Notes: generated from the letters alone by a model not told the origin. Positions 29,585 to 40,753 are shown, counted from the first letter of the stretch. The stretch: 64,000 nt of DNA from Streptomyces cacaoi (GCF_006539165.1 NZ_BJMM01000023.1:44323-108322), one strand, 5' to 3'. Made by a program: numbers and translations.

Positions 29585-29615
29585 AACCCCCGGAACCCGG
29601 TGTTCCGGGGGTTTT
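29585..29615 (+). terminator. Intrinsic terminator of pgi
   Basis: AACCCCCGGAAC (29585-29596) pairs perfectly with 29602-29613 around a five-base loop, with a TTTT run at 29612-29615 (the first two also in the stem). Confidence 0.85.
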
Positions 29616-29689
29616 CGTGTGCGCCGGCTGTTCCCACGCCCGTACAATCGCCGTGCGGGCAACGGCAGTTGGTACGGGGGTGATTTCCG

Positions 29690-30424
29690 TTGCTGATGAC
29701 GCTGATCCGTCTTCAGCGCAGACACGGCCGGAGAGTGGCGCCCAAGGACGTCGCGGAACGGCTCTTCCAGCCACCGTGGATGCCGGTGCCCGTCGACCCG
29801 TTCATCGAAGGACTCAAACGGTTCCGGGTGATCGCCGGACTGGTGACGGCAGTCGGCGTCTACACCGTCGTCGCGGGCGGCTTCGACTTCGAAGAGGTCA
29901 TCGAGAACCTGCTCACGGCCACCCTGGTGCTGCTGTTCATCACACCGCTGTCGGTCGGTGTGCTGCTGCTGATCTGGCGGCGCTCCGCACCCATCGGAAC
30001 GCTGCGGCAGCCCCTGCTGCGCTCGCTGCGGCTGCTGCTGTACTTCGTGGGATCCGCCGTCGCCAGCTTCACGCTGCTGCTGTTCGCGCCCCGCACCGGC
30101 ATGTTCATCCTGCTGCTGGGACCCGTGGCCCTCTGGGGGCTGGCCTTCGTGGCCTGCGCGGCGGTGCGGCTCAACGCCAACTTCTTCGGCACGGCCGCCG
30201 TGCACCGCTGTCTGCCGCCCGTCCTCGCCGCGGTGACCGCCTGGCTCACCGCCGTCCCCGACCTGGTGACCGGTGATCTGCACGGGCTCGGTCTGACGAT
30301 GGGCGTCGTCTTCATCCTCGGCGCACCGGTGACGGTGACCGCCCTGAGCCTGCTGGAGATGCACCGGCTCCGGCGGCACCTGGGCGTCCGGCTGCTGGGC
30401 CACCCGCTGGCGTCCCGCGCCTGA
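29690..30424 (+). CDS. Polytopic membrane protein of unknown function
   Basis: A 244-residue protein I cannot assign. About six hydrophobic segments are visible: VIAGLVTAVGVYTVVAGG, LLTATLVLLFITPLSVGVLL, LLLYFVGSAVASFTLLLF, FILLLGPVALWGLAFVAC, PVLAAVTAWLTAVPDLV and MGVVFILGAPVTVTALSLL. The N-terminal 45 residues are basic and cytoplasmic. The start could be the TTG at 29690 (nine bases after GGGG) or the ATG at 29696. TACAAT at 29643-29648 is a good -10. The 3' end overlaps the hairpin shared with pgl. Confidence 0.75.
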   Translation: MLMTLIRLQRRHGRRVAPKDVAERLFQPPWMPVPVDPFIEGLKRFRVIAGLVTAVGVYTVVAGGFDFEEVIENLLTATLVLLFITPLSVGVLLLIWRRSAPIGTLRQPLLRSLRLLLYFVGSAVASFTLLLFAPRTGMFILLLGPVALWGLAFVACAAVRLNANFFGTAAVHRCLPPVLAAVTAWLTAVPDLVTGDLHGLGLTMGVVFILGAPVTVTALSLLEMHRLRRHLGVRLLGHPLASRA

Positions 30425-30440
30425 ACCGGCGCGGGACGCC
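30409..30440. terminator. Bidirectional terminator at a convergent junction
   Basis: GGCGTCCCGCGCC (30409-30421) and its perfect complement (30428-30440) flank a six-base loop that contains the stop codon of the plus-strand membrane gene. The hairpin also lies eight bases past the pgl stop on the minus strand. Confidence 0.7.
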
Positions 30441-30447
30441 CGGGCGT

Positions 30448-31248
30448 TCACGACAGCGGCGGGTGCAGATCCTCCGGCAGCTGGGCCGCGGCGGCGCGGT
30501 CCAGCAGCCACAGGGTGCGGCTGCGGCCATGGACCGCGGCGGCCGGCGCCTGGAGCTCGCCGCCGCCGGTCAGGGCCAGCGCCACGGCGGACGCCTTGTC
30601 CTCACCGGCGGCCAGCAGCCACACCTCACGGGCCGCACGGATGGCCGGCAGCGTCAGCGAGATGCGGGTGGGCGGCGGCTTGGGCGCGCCGTGCACGCCG
30701 ACGACCGTGCGCTCCGTCTCCTGGAGCGCGGGGTGCTCCGGGAAGAGCGAGGCCACATGCGTGTCCGGCCCGACGCCCAGCAGCAGCACATCGAAGGCCG
30801 GCACCAGCGGGTGGGCGGGCCCCTCCGCCGGATCCAGCCGTGCTGCGGACGCCAGTTCGGTGGCATAGGCCTCCGCCGCGGCCTCCACATCGGCGCCGTA
30901 CGGCCCGTCGGACGGGGCCATGGCGTGCACCCGGGCCGGGTCCAGCGGCACCGTGTCCAGCAGGGCCTCGCGGGCCTGGGTGTGGTTGCGCTCGGCGTCG
31001 CCCTCGGGCAGGAACCGCTCGTCGCCCCACCACACGTCCAGCCGCGACCAGTCGATCGCGTCCCGCACGGGCGGGGCGGCCAGCGCCGCCAGCAGGGCGT
31101 TGCCGTTGCGGCCGCCGGTGAGGACGACGGAGGCGGAGCCCCGCGCCTCCTGGGCCTCGGCCACGCGGGCGCCGAGCCGGGCGGCAGCGGCCTCGGCCAG
31201 CTCGTCCTTGCTCTGGTGGACGAGGATCTGCGGCGTGCCGGGGCTCAT
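30448..31248 (-). CDS. pgl: 6-phosphogluconolactonase
   Basis: A 266-residue enzyme of the NagB/Pgl (DevB) type that hydrolyses 6-phosphogluconolactone, the product of Zwf. Motifs are SVVLTGGRNGNALLAAL, WWGDERFLPEGDAERN, DVLLLGVGPDTHVASLFP and RISLTLPAIRAAREVWLLAAG. It is the last gene of the tkt-tal-zwf-opcA-pgl operon and its ATG overlaps the opcA stop (ATGA). Length is normal. Confidence 0.96.
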   Translation of the reverse strand: MSPGTPQILVHQSKDELAEAAAARLGARVAEAQEARGSASVVLTGGRNGNALLAALAAPPVRDAIDWSRLDVWWGDERFLPEGDAERNHTQAREALLDTVPLDPARVHAMAPSDGPYGADVEAAAEAYATELASAARLDPAEGPAHPLVPAFDVLLLGVGPDTHVASLFPEHPALQETERTVVGVHGAPKPPPTRISLTLPAIRAAREVWLLAAGEDKASAVALALTGGGELQAPAAAVHGRSRTLWLLDRAAAAQLPEDLHPPLS

Positions 31249-32426
31249 GAGCGCGTCGCCTTCTTACCGCCGGAGGCACCCTTGGCGGCGCCCCGCGACC
31301 GGCCCGTGCCCTCCGAGGAGGCCGAACCGCCCTTGCCGGACGCCTTCTTGGCGCCCGCGCCGCCGGAATCCGCCGTACCGGAATCCGCGCCGGACTCCTC
31401 GCCCGAGGCGCCCTTGGCGTCCGCCTTCGCGCCCGCCGCGCCGCCGCCCTTCGCGGGGGCCGGGGTCGCCGAGGCGGCCGGGGTCGGGTGCTGCGGATCG
31501 GGCTGGGCGAGCTTGTCGACGCCGAACCTGACCGCTTCCGCGTACGCCTCGTCCGGGTCGAGCCGCCGCAGCTCCTCGGCGATCAACTCGGCCGTGCTGC
31601 GCCGCTGGAGCGCCACGTGCCTGTCCGGCTGGCCGGGGACGGCCAGCTCGGCGAGGGTGCCGTCCGGCCGGTCCAGGCAGACCTGCCCGTCTGCCGTCTC
31701 CAGGCGGACGGCGGTGATACCCGGGCCCTCGGAGACGCGGCGCTCGACCGGGATGCGCAGCCGCTCGGCCAGCCACAGCGCCAGCAGTTCGCTGGACGGG
31801 TTGTACTCCTCGCCCTCGACGACGGCCGAGTGCAGCGTGGAGTGCTTCTGGTCCAGCGAGGCGGCCAGCATGCTGCGCCAGGGCGTGATCCGCGTCCAGG
31901 ACAGATCGGTGTCGCCCGGCGCGTACGTCTCGGCGCGCCGGCCGAGGGCGCCGACCGGGTCCTCCGTGGCGCGGGCGTCGGTGATCCGGCGCTGGCCCAG
32001 GCGGCCCAGCGGGTCCTCGGCGGGGTGGTCCGGCGCGTCGTCCGGCCACCAGACCACGACCGGCGCGTCCGGCAGCAGCAGCGGCAGGACCACGCTGTGG
32101 GCGTGCGAGGAGAGTTCACCGTGCAGTCGCAGGATCACCGTCTCGCCGGCGCCGACGTCGCTGCCCATGCGCAGCTCCGCGTCCAGCCGGTGCTGGGCGC
32201 GGTCGCGCGGGGAGCGGCCGGGGCGGCGGACGACGACGAGGATCCGCGAGGGGTGCTCCTTGGAGGCGCCACTCGCGGCCCTGAGCGCGTCGTAGTGGTT
32301 GCCCTCGTCGGTGACGATGACGAGCGTGAGGACCATGCCGGTCGCGGGGGAGCCGAGCGCCCGGCGCGTCTTGACCAGCTCGGTGTTGATACGGCTGGAC
32401 GTGGTGTCCGTGAGGTCGATGTTCAT
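31245..32426 (-). CDS. opcA: OpcA, glucose-6-phosphate dehydrogenase assembly protein
   Basis: A 393-residue partner of glucose-6-phosphate dehydrogenase, needed for its assembly or redox control in cyanobacteria and actinobacteria. The core shows TRRALGSPATGMVLTLVIVT, HPSRILVVVRR, LLPDAPVVVWWPDDAP and WTRITPWRSMLAASLD. The catalytic-partner core ends near residue 310. The last 80 residues are a low-complexity Gly/Ala/Lys/Ser tail, similar in flavour to the UvrA tail. It overlaps zwf upstream and pgl downstream by four bases each. Confidence 0.95.
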   Translation of the reverse strand: MNIDLTDTTSSRINTELVKTRRALGSPATGMVLTLVIVTDEGNHYDALRAASGASKEHPSRILVVVRRPGRSPRDRAQHRLDAELRMGSDVGAGETVILRLHGELSSHAHSVVLPLLLPDAPVVVWWPDDAPDHPAEDPLGRLGQRRITDARATEDPVGALGRRAETYAPGDTDLSWTRITPWRSMLAASLDQKHSTLHSAVVEGEEYNPSSELLALWLAERLRIPVERRVSEGPGITAVRLETADGQVCLDRPDGTLAELAVPGQPDRHVALQRRSTAELIAEELRRLDPDEAYAEAVRFGVDKLAQPDPQHPTPAASATPAPAKGGGAAGAKADAKGASGEESGADSGTADSGGAGAKKASGKGGSASSEGTGRSRGAAKGASGGKKATRS

Positions 32427-33949
32427 GGCCGACGCCAGCTCCGTCCGTCGCGTGCGAGCATCTCGTCGGCGGCCTGGGGACCCCAGGTCCCGGCGGAGTA
32501 CTGCTCGGGCTTGCCGTGGGTGTCCCAGTACTCCTCGATCGGGTCGAGGATCTCCCAGGAACGCTCGACCTCCTGATGGCGGGGGAAGAGGTTCGCGTCG
32601 CCCAGCAGGACGTCGAGGATCAGGCGTTCGTACGCCTCGGGACTGGACTCGGTGAAGGACTCGCCGTAGGCGAAGTCCATCGTCACGTCCCGGATCTCCA
32701 TCTGGGTACCGGGGACCTTGGAGCCGAACCGGATCGTGACGCCCTCGTCCGGCTGGACGCGGATGACGAGCGCGTTCTGGCCCAGCTCCTGGGTGTCCGT
32801 GGCGTCGAACGGCGAGTGCGGCGCGCGCTGGAAGACGACCGCGATCTCGGTGACCCGGCGGCCCAGGCGCTTGCCCGTGCGCAGATAGAACGGGACGCCC
32901 GCCCAGCGGCGGTTGTCGATCTCCAGCTTGATGGCGGCGTAGGTGTCCGTCTTCGAGGCCGGGTCGATGCCCTCCTCGTCCAGATAGCCCGGGACCTTCT
33001 CGCCGCCCTGCCAGCCGGAGGCGTACTGGCCGCGCACGGTGTGCTTGCCCAGATCCTTCGGCAGCCGGACCGAGTTGAGGACCTTCAGCTTCTCCGTCAG
33101 CAGCGCCTTGGCGTCGAACGAGGTGGGCTCCTCCATGGCCGTCAGCGCCAGCAGCTGGAGCAGATGGTTCTGGATGACGTCACGGGCCGCGCCGATGCCG
33201 TCGTAGTAGCCCGCACGGCCGCCGATGCCGATGTCCTCGGCCATGGTGATCTGCACGTGGTCGACGTAGCTGCGGTTCCACAGCGGCTCGAACATCGTGT
33301 TCGCGAAGCGGACCGCCAGGATGTTCTGGACGGTCTCCTTGCCGAGGTAGTGGTCGATACGGAAGACCTCGGCCGGCTTGAAGACCTCGTGCACGACCGC
33401 GTTGAGTTCCTGCGCGGACTTCAGATCGTGCCCGAACGGCTTCTCGATGACGGCGCGGCGCCAGGACTCGGACGAGGTGTCCGACAGCCCGTGCTTCTTC
33501 AGCTGGGAGACGACCGTGGGGAAGAACTTCGGCGGTACCGAGAGGTAGAAGGCGAAGTTCCCGCCCGTGCCACGGGACTTGTCCAGCTCGTCGATCGTCG
33601 ACTTGAGGGTTTCGAACGCCTCGTCGTCGTGGAACTCGCCGGGGACGAAGCGCATGCCCTCGGCGAGCTGCTGCCAGACCTCCTCCCGGAAGGTCGTCCT
33701 GGCGTGCTCCTTGACGGCGTCGTGCACAACCTGGGCGAAGTCCTCGTCCTCCCAGTCGCGGCGGGCGAAGCCGACGAGGGAGAAGCCGGGCGGCAGAAGC
33801 CCTCGGTTCGCGAGGTCGTAAACGGCCGGCATCAGCTTTTTGCGTGACAAATCGCCCGTGACGCCGAAGATGACCAGGCCCGACGGTCCCGCGATACGCG
33901 GGAGCCGCCGGTCCTGGGCGTCACGCAGCGGGTTGGCTGCGTTGCTCAA
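32423..33949 (-). CDS. zwf: Glucose-6-phosphate 1-dehydrogenase
   Basis: A 508-residue enzyme that oxidises glucose-6-phosphate and reduces NADP. I place the start at the TTG at 33949 because GGAGG lies ten bases upstream inside the 3' end of tal, and the protein then opens MSNAANPLRDAQDRRLPRIAG, as in Streptomyces relatives. No ATG or GTG fits. Motifs are the coenzyme fingerprint IFGVTGDLSRKKLMPA, the active-site RIDHYLGKE and the structural EKPFGHDLKSA. The gene is five bases from the tal stop and overlaps opcA (ATGA). Confidence 0.96.
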   Translation of the reverse strand: MSNAANPLRDAQDRRLPRIAGPSGLVIFGVTGDLSRKKLMPAVYDLANRGLLPPGFSLVGFARRDWEDEDFAQVVHDAVKEHARTTFREEVWQQLAEGMRFVPGEFHDDEAFETLKSTIDELDKSRGTGGNFAFYLSVPPKFFPTVVSQLKKHGLSDTSSESWRRAVIEKPFGHDLKSAQELNAVVHEVFKPAEVFRIDHYLGKETVQNILAVRFANTMFEPLWNRSYVDHVQITMAEDIGIGGRAGYYDGIGAARDVIQNHLLQLLALTAMEEPTSFDAKALLTEKLKVLNSVRLPKDLGKHTVRGQYASGWQGGEKVPGYLDEEGIDPASKTDTYAAIKLEIDNRRWAGVPFYLRTGKRLGRRVTEIAVVFQRAPHSPFDATDTQELGQNALVIRVQPDEGVTIRFGSKVPGTQMEIRDVTMDFAYGESFTESSPEAYERLILDVLLGDANLFPRHQEVERSWEILDPIEEYWDTHGKPEQYSAGTWGPQAADEMLARDGRSWRRP

Positions 33950-33954
33950 TTCGC

Positions 33955-35073
33955 TTACGCCTCCTTCGGGGCGAGGCGCTGGAGCTCGGCCTCGGTGGAC
34001 TTGAGCAGGTCGTTCCACGAGTCCTCGAACTTGCTGACGCCCTCGTCCTCCAGCACCTGCACGACGTCGTCGTAGGAGATGCCGAGCTCGGCGATGGCGT
34101 CCAGCACGGCCTGGGCGTCCTCGTAGGAGCCCCGGACGCGGTCCCCGGCGATCTCGCCGTGGTCGGCCGTGGCCTCCAGGGTGGCCTCCGGCATGGTGTT
34201 GACCGTGTTCGGCGCGACCAGCTCGGTGACGTAGAGCGTGTCCGGCAGCGAGGGGTCCTTCACACCGGTGGAGGCCCACAGCGGACGCTGCTGGTTGGCG
34301 CCCGCCCGCTCCAGCGCCTGCCAGCGGTCGGAGGCGACGACCTTCTCGTACTCCTGGTACGCCAGCCGGGCGTTGGCGACGGCCGCCTTGCTCTTGAGCT
34401 TCTTGGCCTGCTCGGTGCCGATGGCCGAGAGCCGCTTGTCGATCTCGGTGTCCACCCGGGAGACGAAGAAGGACGCCACGGAGTGGATCTGCGAGAGGTC
34501 CAGACCGAGGGACTTGGCCTTCTCCAGGCCCGCCATGTAGGCGTCCATGACGGCGCGGTACCGCTCCAGGGAGAAGATCAGCGTGACGTTGACGCTGATG
34601 CCCAGGCCGATGGTCTCGGTGATGGCCGAGAGCCCCGCCTTGGTGGCCGGGATCTTGATGAAGGTGTTGGGACGGTCCACCAGCCAGGCCAGCTGCCGGG
34701 CCTCGGCCACGGTGGCCTTGGTGTTGTGCGCCAGTCGCGGGTCGACCTCGATGGAGACCCGGCCGTCCTTGCTGTCGGTGGCGTCGAAGACCGGGCGCAG
34801 CACATCGGCGGCGTCCCGGACATCGGCGGTGGTGATCATCCGCAGGGCCTCGTCGACGGAGACGCGGCGGGCGGCGAGGTCGGAGACCTGCTGCTCGTAG
34901 CCGTCACCGGCCGAGATGGCCTTCTGGAAGATCGTCGGGTTGGTGGTGACGCCGACGACGTGCTGCTCGTCCAGCAGTTCGCCGAGGGCGCCCGACGTGA
35001 TGCGCTTGCGCGACAGGTCGTCCAGCCAGATCGCGACGCCTTCGTCGGAGAGGCGCTTGAGTGCGTCTGTCAT
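33955..35073 (-). CDS. tal: Transaldolase
   Basis: A 372-residue enzyme of the long actinobacterial type that transfers a dihydroxyacetone unit between sugar phosphates. Motifs are VTTNPTIFQKAI, IKIPATKAGLSAITE (Schiff-base Lys), NVTLIFSLERYRAVMDAYMAG and SVASFFVSRVDTEIDK. The ATG at 35073 is preceded by AGGAG eleven bases upstream. Its 3' end carries the ribosome site of zwf, so the two are probably coupled. Confidence 0.97.
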   Translation of the reverse strand: MTDALKRLSDEGVAIWLDDLSRKRITSGALGELLDEQHVVGVTTNPTIFQKAISAGDGYEQQVSDLAARRVSVDEALRMITTADVRDAADVLRPVFDATDSKDGRVSIEVDPRLAHNTKATVAEARQLAWLVDRPNTFIKIPATKAGLSAITETIGLGISVNVTLIFSLERYRAVMDAYMAGLEKAKSLGLDLSQIHSVASFFVSRVDTEIDKRLSAIGTEQAKKLKSKAAVANARLAYQEYEKVVASDRWQALERAGANQQRPLWASTGVKDPSLPDTLYVTELVAPNTVNTMPEATLEATADHGEIAGDRVRGSYEDAQAVLDAIAELGISYDDVVQVLEDEGVSKFEDSWNDLLKSTEAELQRLAPKEA

Positions 35074-35154
35074 GGGATGTGCATCTCCTGAGCTCATATG
35101 AGGCTTCTTCTTGTACCGGCTGTACCGGTCGGGGCCGGCCCGGGGCCGGTCGCG

Positions 35155-37230
<2,076 letters not shown>

Positions 37231-38035
37231 CCTGCGTCAGGGCTCCTCTCCACATGTTCGATGGCCGGTGTGTGCGCTCACCGGGCGGTGTCGAGCGTAC
37301 CTCCGCCGGAACGCGCCACTTTTCGAGCGTTCAGCAACTGGTATCGAGCGGTACCGAGCAGACCTGAAGCAGACCTGAACGGTGCTGGAACGGGGCTGCT
37401 CGATGCTGTTCGTCCGACACCGGTGCCGGCCGCCACCGACAGGAGCGCTCGCCGCGTTCCGGCCGACGTCCCGTACAACCGGCGTCGGAAATGTGCTATT
37501 CCCAAGGGCTCCCGGCGACGGTTGCACGTCGACTGTCCGTGCGCTCCGTTGCGCCGGGGTACGCCCTTCCAGGCTGCCGCCTGCCGGGCGGATCCGCCTG
37601 TTGAACGCGGATACCGGTACGGCTGTGTCGACTTTGTCGACTTTGTTGCTTCACCGGCTCTGCCGGCCGCCTGTTCCACCGCCGCTGTCGCCTCCATGGC
37701 CTCCATGGCCTCCAGGCCTCCATTGCCTCTGCTGCCGTTGCCGGCTCCACCGGCTCCGGGGGCCCTGCCGGCTTCGGGGCCTCCGCGGCGCTTCCACCGC
37801 GGAGGCGGCCCGCCGCGGACGCGGACCCGCACCTCGGCGCGGGTGCCCCCCGGGCCCTGCTGGGCCCCGCCGGGCGCGCTGGGAGGGCCGCCAACACGGG
37901 AGACCCCCATGGCAGGCGAGGAAACGCCAACGTCTAAAGTGGCGTGGTACGCGCGAGCTTGACCGGGCCTGCACGCCTTGTCGCGGGGCTTCCGGCTGTT
38001 CGCGGAGTTCTCTTTACAGGCGATCAGGGGTGTCC
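37231..38035. other. Long low-complexity gene-free region between tkt and ctaB
   Basis: No gene is supportable on either strand in about 800 bases between two divergent genes. It must hold both promoters, but no clear -10/-35 pair stands out. It has short direct repeats: AGACCTGAA at 37362-37380, GTCGACTTT twice at 37627-37644 and CCTCCATGG-type units at 37691-37725. Composition shifts to runs of CTC/GCC words. Confidence 0.55.
37691..37725. repeat. 9-bp tandem repeat
   Basis: CCTCCATGG at 37691 and 37700, then CCTCCAGG (one base short) at 37709 and CCTCCATTG at 37717. A separate 9-bp pair, GTCGACTTT at 37627 and 37636, lies 55 bases upstream. Confidence 0.8.
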
Positions 38036-38977
38036 GTGACGGCCGTCGATTCCCGTTCTGCGGGGGCGCTGGACGACAGCAGCCGCCACCGGCCGTTCGG
38101 GGCCAGGGTGAAGGCGTTCATCGCACTCACGAAGCCGAGGATCATCGAGCTGCTGCTCATGACCACCATCCCGGTCATGTTCCTGGCCGCGCAGGGTGTG
38201 CCCAATCTGAAGCTCGTGGTGGTCACCTGCCTCGGCGGCTATCTGTCCGCGGGCGGCGCCAACGCGCTCAACATGTACATCGACCGCGACATCGACGCGC
38301 TGATGCACCGCACCGAGCAGCGTCCGCTGGTCACGGGGATGGTCAGCCCGCGCGAGTGCCTGGTGTTCGGCATCTCCCTCGCCGTGGTCTCCACCCTGCT
38401 GTTCGGGCTGATGGTCAACTGGCTGTCCGCCGCCCTGGCGTTGGGCGCGCTGCTGTTCTACGTCGTCGGCTACACGATGATCCTCAAGCGGCGCACCTCG
38501 CAGAACATCGTCTGGGGCGGCATCGCCGGCTGCATGCCCGTCTTCATCGGCTGGTCCGCCGTCAAGAACGAGGTCAGCTGGGCGGCCGTCATCCTCTTCC
38601 TCGTCATGTTCTTCTGGACGCCGCCGCACTACTGGCCGCTGTCCATGAAGGTCAAGGAGGACTACGAGCGGGTCGGCGTGCCGATGCTGCCGGTCGTCGC
38701 GGGCAACAAGGTCGTCGCCAACCAGATCGTCGTCTACAGCTGGGTGATGGTGCTCGTCTCCCTGCTGCTGTGGCCGCTCGGGTACGTGGGCTGGTTCTAC
38801 CCCGTCGTCGCGGTGCTGGCCGGCGGCCTGTGGCTGTGGGAGGCGCACGCGCTGCGCGCCCGGGCCCGGGCCGGTCTGACGGGGCCGAAGCTCAAGGAGA
38901 TGCGGCTCTTCCACTGGTCGATCACCTACGTCTCGCTGGTGTTCATCGCCGTCGCGATCGACCCGTTCCTGCGCTGA
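38036..38977 (+). CDS. ctaB: Protoheme IX farnesyltransferase (haem O synthase)
   Basis: A 313-residue UbiA-family membrane enzyme that attaches a farnesyl group to haem B, the first step to haem A for aa3 cytochrome oxidase. The polyprenyl-diphosphate motif NMYIDRDIDALMHRT, the second motif WTPPHYWPLSMKVKEDY and about eight or nine membrane helices are visible. The GTG at 38036 follows AGGGG by about five bases; a GTG at 38030 is possible. ctaA, the next enzyme, is encoded convergently nearby. Confidence 0.96.
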   Translation: MTAVDSRSAGALDDSSRHRPFGARVKAFIALTKPRIIELLLMTTIPVMFLAAQGVPNLKLVVVTCLGGYLSAGGANALNMYIDRDIDALMHRTEQRPLVTGMVSPRECLVFGISLAVVSTLLFGLMVNWLSAALALGALLFYVVGYTMILKRRTSQNIVWGGIAGCMPVFIGWSAVKNEVSWAAVILFLVMFFWTPPHYWPLSMKVKEDYERVGVPMLPVVAGNKVVANQIVVYSWVMVLVSLLLWPLGYVGWFYPVVAVLAGGLWLWEAHALRARARAGLTGPKLKEMRLFHWSITYVSLVFIAVAIDPFLR

Positions 38978-39041
38978 CGCGGCACGGCTGCGCGAGTCAC
39001 CGCAGCCGCCGCGCGTTCCGCACAGCTGCCGTGCACAGCAG

Positions 39042-39078
39042 ACGGCCCCCTCACCGCACTCCGCGGTGAGGGGGCCGT
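39042..39078. terminator. Perfect 16-bp terminator hairpin after ctaB
   Basis: Arms 39042-39057 and 39063-39078 are exact complements around ACTCC. The hairpin lies between ctaB and a convergent small gene and can serve both. Confidence 0.8.
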
Positions 39079-39127
39079 TCGCGTGCGTGGGTGCCCGTGT
39101 GCGCGCCCGCTCGCGCGTCCGCCGGTT

Positions 39128-39445
39128 TCAGGCCCGGGCGGCGCCTCCGGAGAGCTGGATGCCGGCCATCCTGCGCCATTCGTAGGGCCCCGTGCGCACC
39201 CGGTCGGCCATCTCGCCGTCGAACGTCTCTTTCAGCTCGATGCCCGCCTGCTCGGCCGCCCGTTCGGCGGTCTCCCGGGACGGTGCCATCAGATCCCCCC
39301 AGACGCCGTCGCCGCCGACCAGGACGAGGCGGAACCCGATCTGGCCCACGTAGGAGATCTGTCCCTCGGCGCCGCCGTGCTGCCGCGCGAACGCGCCGAT
39401 CTGCTGGGCGAGCGCGGACGCCCGCTTGCTGCTGTCTGCTGCCAT
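39128..39445 (-). CDS. Small conserved protein of unknown function
   Basis: A 105-residue cytosolic protein I do not recognise by name. It has an Ala/Arg-rich N-terminus (ASALAQQIGAFARQHGGAEG), a beta-like middle (QISYVGQIGFRLVLVGGDGVWGDLMA) and SRETAERAAEQAGIELKETFDGE before a C-terminus with GPYEWRRMAGIQLSG. There are no membrane helices or Cys. The minus-strand -10 TAGCAT (39453-39458) ends seven bases before the ATG, so the mRNA is probably leaderless. It sits between ctaB and ctaA. Confidence 0.75.
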   Translation of the reverse strand: MAADSSKRASALAQQIGAFARQHGGAEGQISYVGQIGFRLVLVGGDGVWGDLMAPSRETAERAAEQAGIELKETFDGEMADRVRTGPYEWRRMAGIQLSGGAARA

Positions 39446-39452
39446 GGAGGCG

Positions 39453-39458
39453 ATGCTA
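39453..39458 (-). promoter_or_regulatory. -10 hexamer of a leaderless promoter
   Basis: TAGCAT on the minus strand, seven bases before the ATG at 39445. Confidence 0.4.
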
Positions 39459-39532
39459 CCGGCGGGTAGTCGGCGGGGCGAGGCCGCACGGTGTCCGGAC
39501 CCGGGCCGTCGAAACGGGCGCCGCACACGCCG

Positions 39533-39566
39533 ACGCCCCGCCGCTCGCGGGGAACAGACGGGGCGT
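39533..39566 (-). terminator. Possible terminator of ctaA
   Basis: ACGCCCCG (39533-39540) pairs with CGGGGCGT (39559-39566) around an 18-base loop, 43 bases past the ctaA stop. There is no T-run. Confidence 0.35.
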
Positions 39567-39608
39567 GCGGAGCTGTCGGGTGAGCAGCGGGCGGGGACCC
39601 GGCGACGG

Positions 39609-40658
39609 TCAGCCCGCGGGGGCGGTGGACGGGGCCGGAGCCTCGTCGGCGGCGGTGCGGGACGCCGGTGCACCGGCGGCGACGGCCTCGTGGGCGGCCG
39701 GCTCCGTCGCTCCGGGGACGGGCAGGGGCTCCCCGCGGTCGCGCAGCGAGAGCAGGACGCGCAGAACGGCGATCCACACCAGCGTCGAGCCCAGCAGATG
39801 CGCACCGACCAGGACCTCCGGCAGGTCGGTGAAGTACTGGACGTAGCCGATGGCGCCCTGTGCCAGCAGCACCAGGAACAGATCGCGTGCGGACCGGCGC
39901 GGACCGGGCGGCGCGTCCACGGCGCGCAGCACGAACCACAGCGCCAGCGTCAGGCCGACCACCACCCAGGCGAGATCGGCGTGCAGCTGTGCGACCGTCT
40001 TCCAGTCGACCGGCATGCGCGGCACCTCGCTGGTGTCGCCCGCGTGCGGGCCGGCCCCGGTGACGACCGTGCCGGCGGCGATCAGCAGTCCGGAGAAAAC
40101 GGTCAGGGCCACCACCAGCTGCTTGACCGGCTTGCCCACCAGCGGGCGCGGGGCCGCATCACCCTCGCGGGCGCGCAGCCACGTCAGCGTCGTCACCGTC
40201 AGCAGTGACGTCGCCGCGAGGAAGTGTGCCGCCACGGTGTAGGGGTTCAGGTCCATCAGCACGGTGACGCCGCCGATGACGCCGTTGCTCATCACGAGCC
40301 AGAACTGTGCCCAGGCCAGCCGGCTGAGCCCCTTGCGGCGCGGCTTCGCGGACCGGCAGGCGACGATGGCCCAGCCGACGGCGGCCGACAGCACCCACGT
40401 CATCATGCGGTTGCTGAACTCGACGGCGCCGTGGAAGCCCATCTCCGAGGTGGCCACCAGGCTGTCGTCGCTGCACTTGGGCCAGGTGTCGCAGCCGAGC
40501 CCGGAGCCCGTGAGCCGCACGGCCCCACCCGTCACGACGATGATGACGCTCAGCAGCAGCGCGGTGAACGTGGCCCGGTTCAGGGTGCGCTGCGTGGGGG
40601 TCCACCGCGCGGCGATGTACGCGATGGGGTTACGTACGACTTCGAGCAGATTCGGCAC
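39609..40658 (-). CDS. ctaA: Haem A synthase (COX15/CtaA family)
   Basis: A 349-residue membrane protein with eight hydrophobic helices that oxidises haem O to haem A. Conserved features are VTGGAVRLTGSGLGCDTWPKC with its Cys pair, EFSNRMMTWVLS, the His in AAHFLAAT, and the second-half HADLAWVVVG and GAHLLGSTLVWIAVLR with haem-ligand His residues. The start is the GTG at 40658, with a minus-strand TACGAT (40665-40670) six bases upstream, so the transcript is likely leaderless. The last 40 residues are a Pro/Ala-rich tail. Confidence 0.95.
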   Translation of the reverse strand: MPNLLEVVRNPIAYIAARWTPTQRTLNRATFTALLLSVIIVVTGGAVRLTGSGLGCDTWPKCSDDSLVATSEMGFHGAVEFSNRMMTWVLSAAVGWAIVACRSAKPRRKGLSRLAWAQFWLVMSNGVIGGVTVLMDLNPYTVAAHFLAATSLLTVTTLTWLRAREGDAAPRPLVGKPVKQLVVALTVFSGLLIAAGTVVTGAGPHAGDTSEVPRMPVDWKTVAQLHADLAWVVVGLTLALWFVLRAVDAPPGPRRSARDLFLVLLAQGAIGYVQYFTDLPEVLVGAHLLGSTLVWIAVLRVLLSLRDRGEPLPVPGATEPAAHEAVAAGAPASRTAADEAPAPSTAPAG

Positions 40659-40664
40659 GGGCCC

Positions 40665-40670
40665 ATCGTA
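40665..40670 (-). promoter_or_regulatory. -10 hexamer of a leaderless ctaA promoter
   Basis: TACGAT on the minus strand, six bases before the GTG at 40658. Confidence 0.4.
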
Positions 40671-40753
40671 GGCCGCCGCTTGTGCGCGCTTTCACGAGGG
40701 GCGGGGTTCGCGGGCCGGGAACGGCCGCCGGGCGGCGCGCCCGGCGGCAGCGC

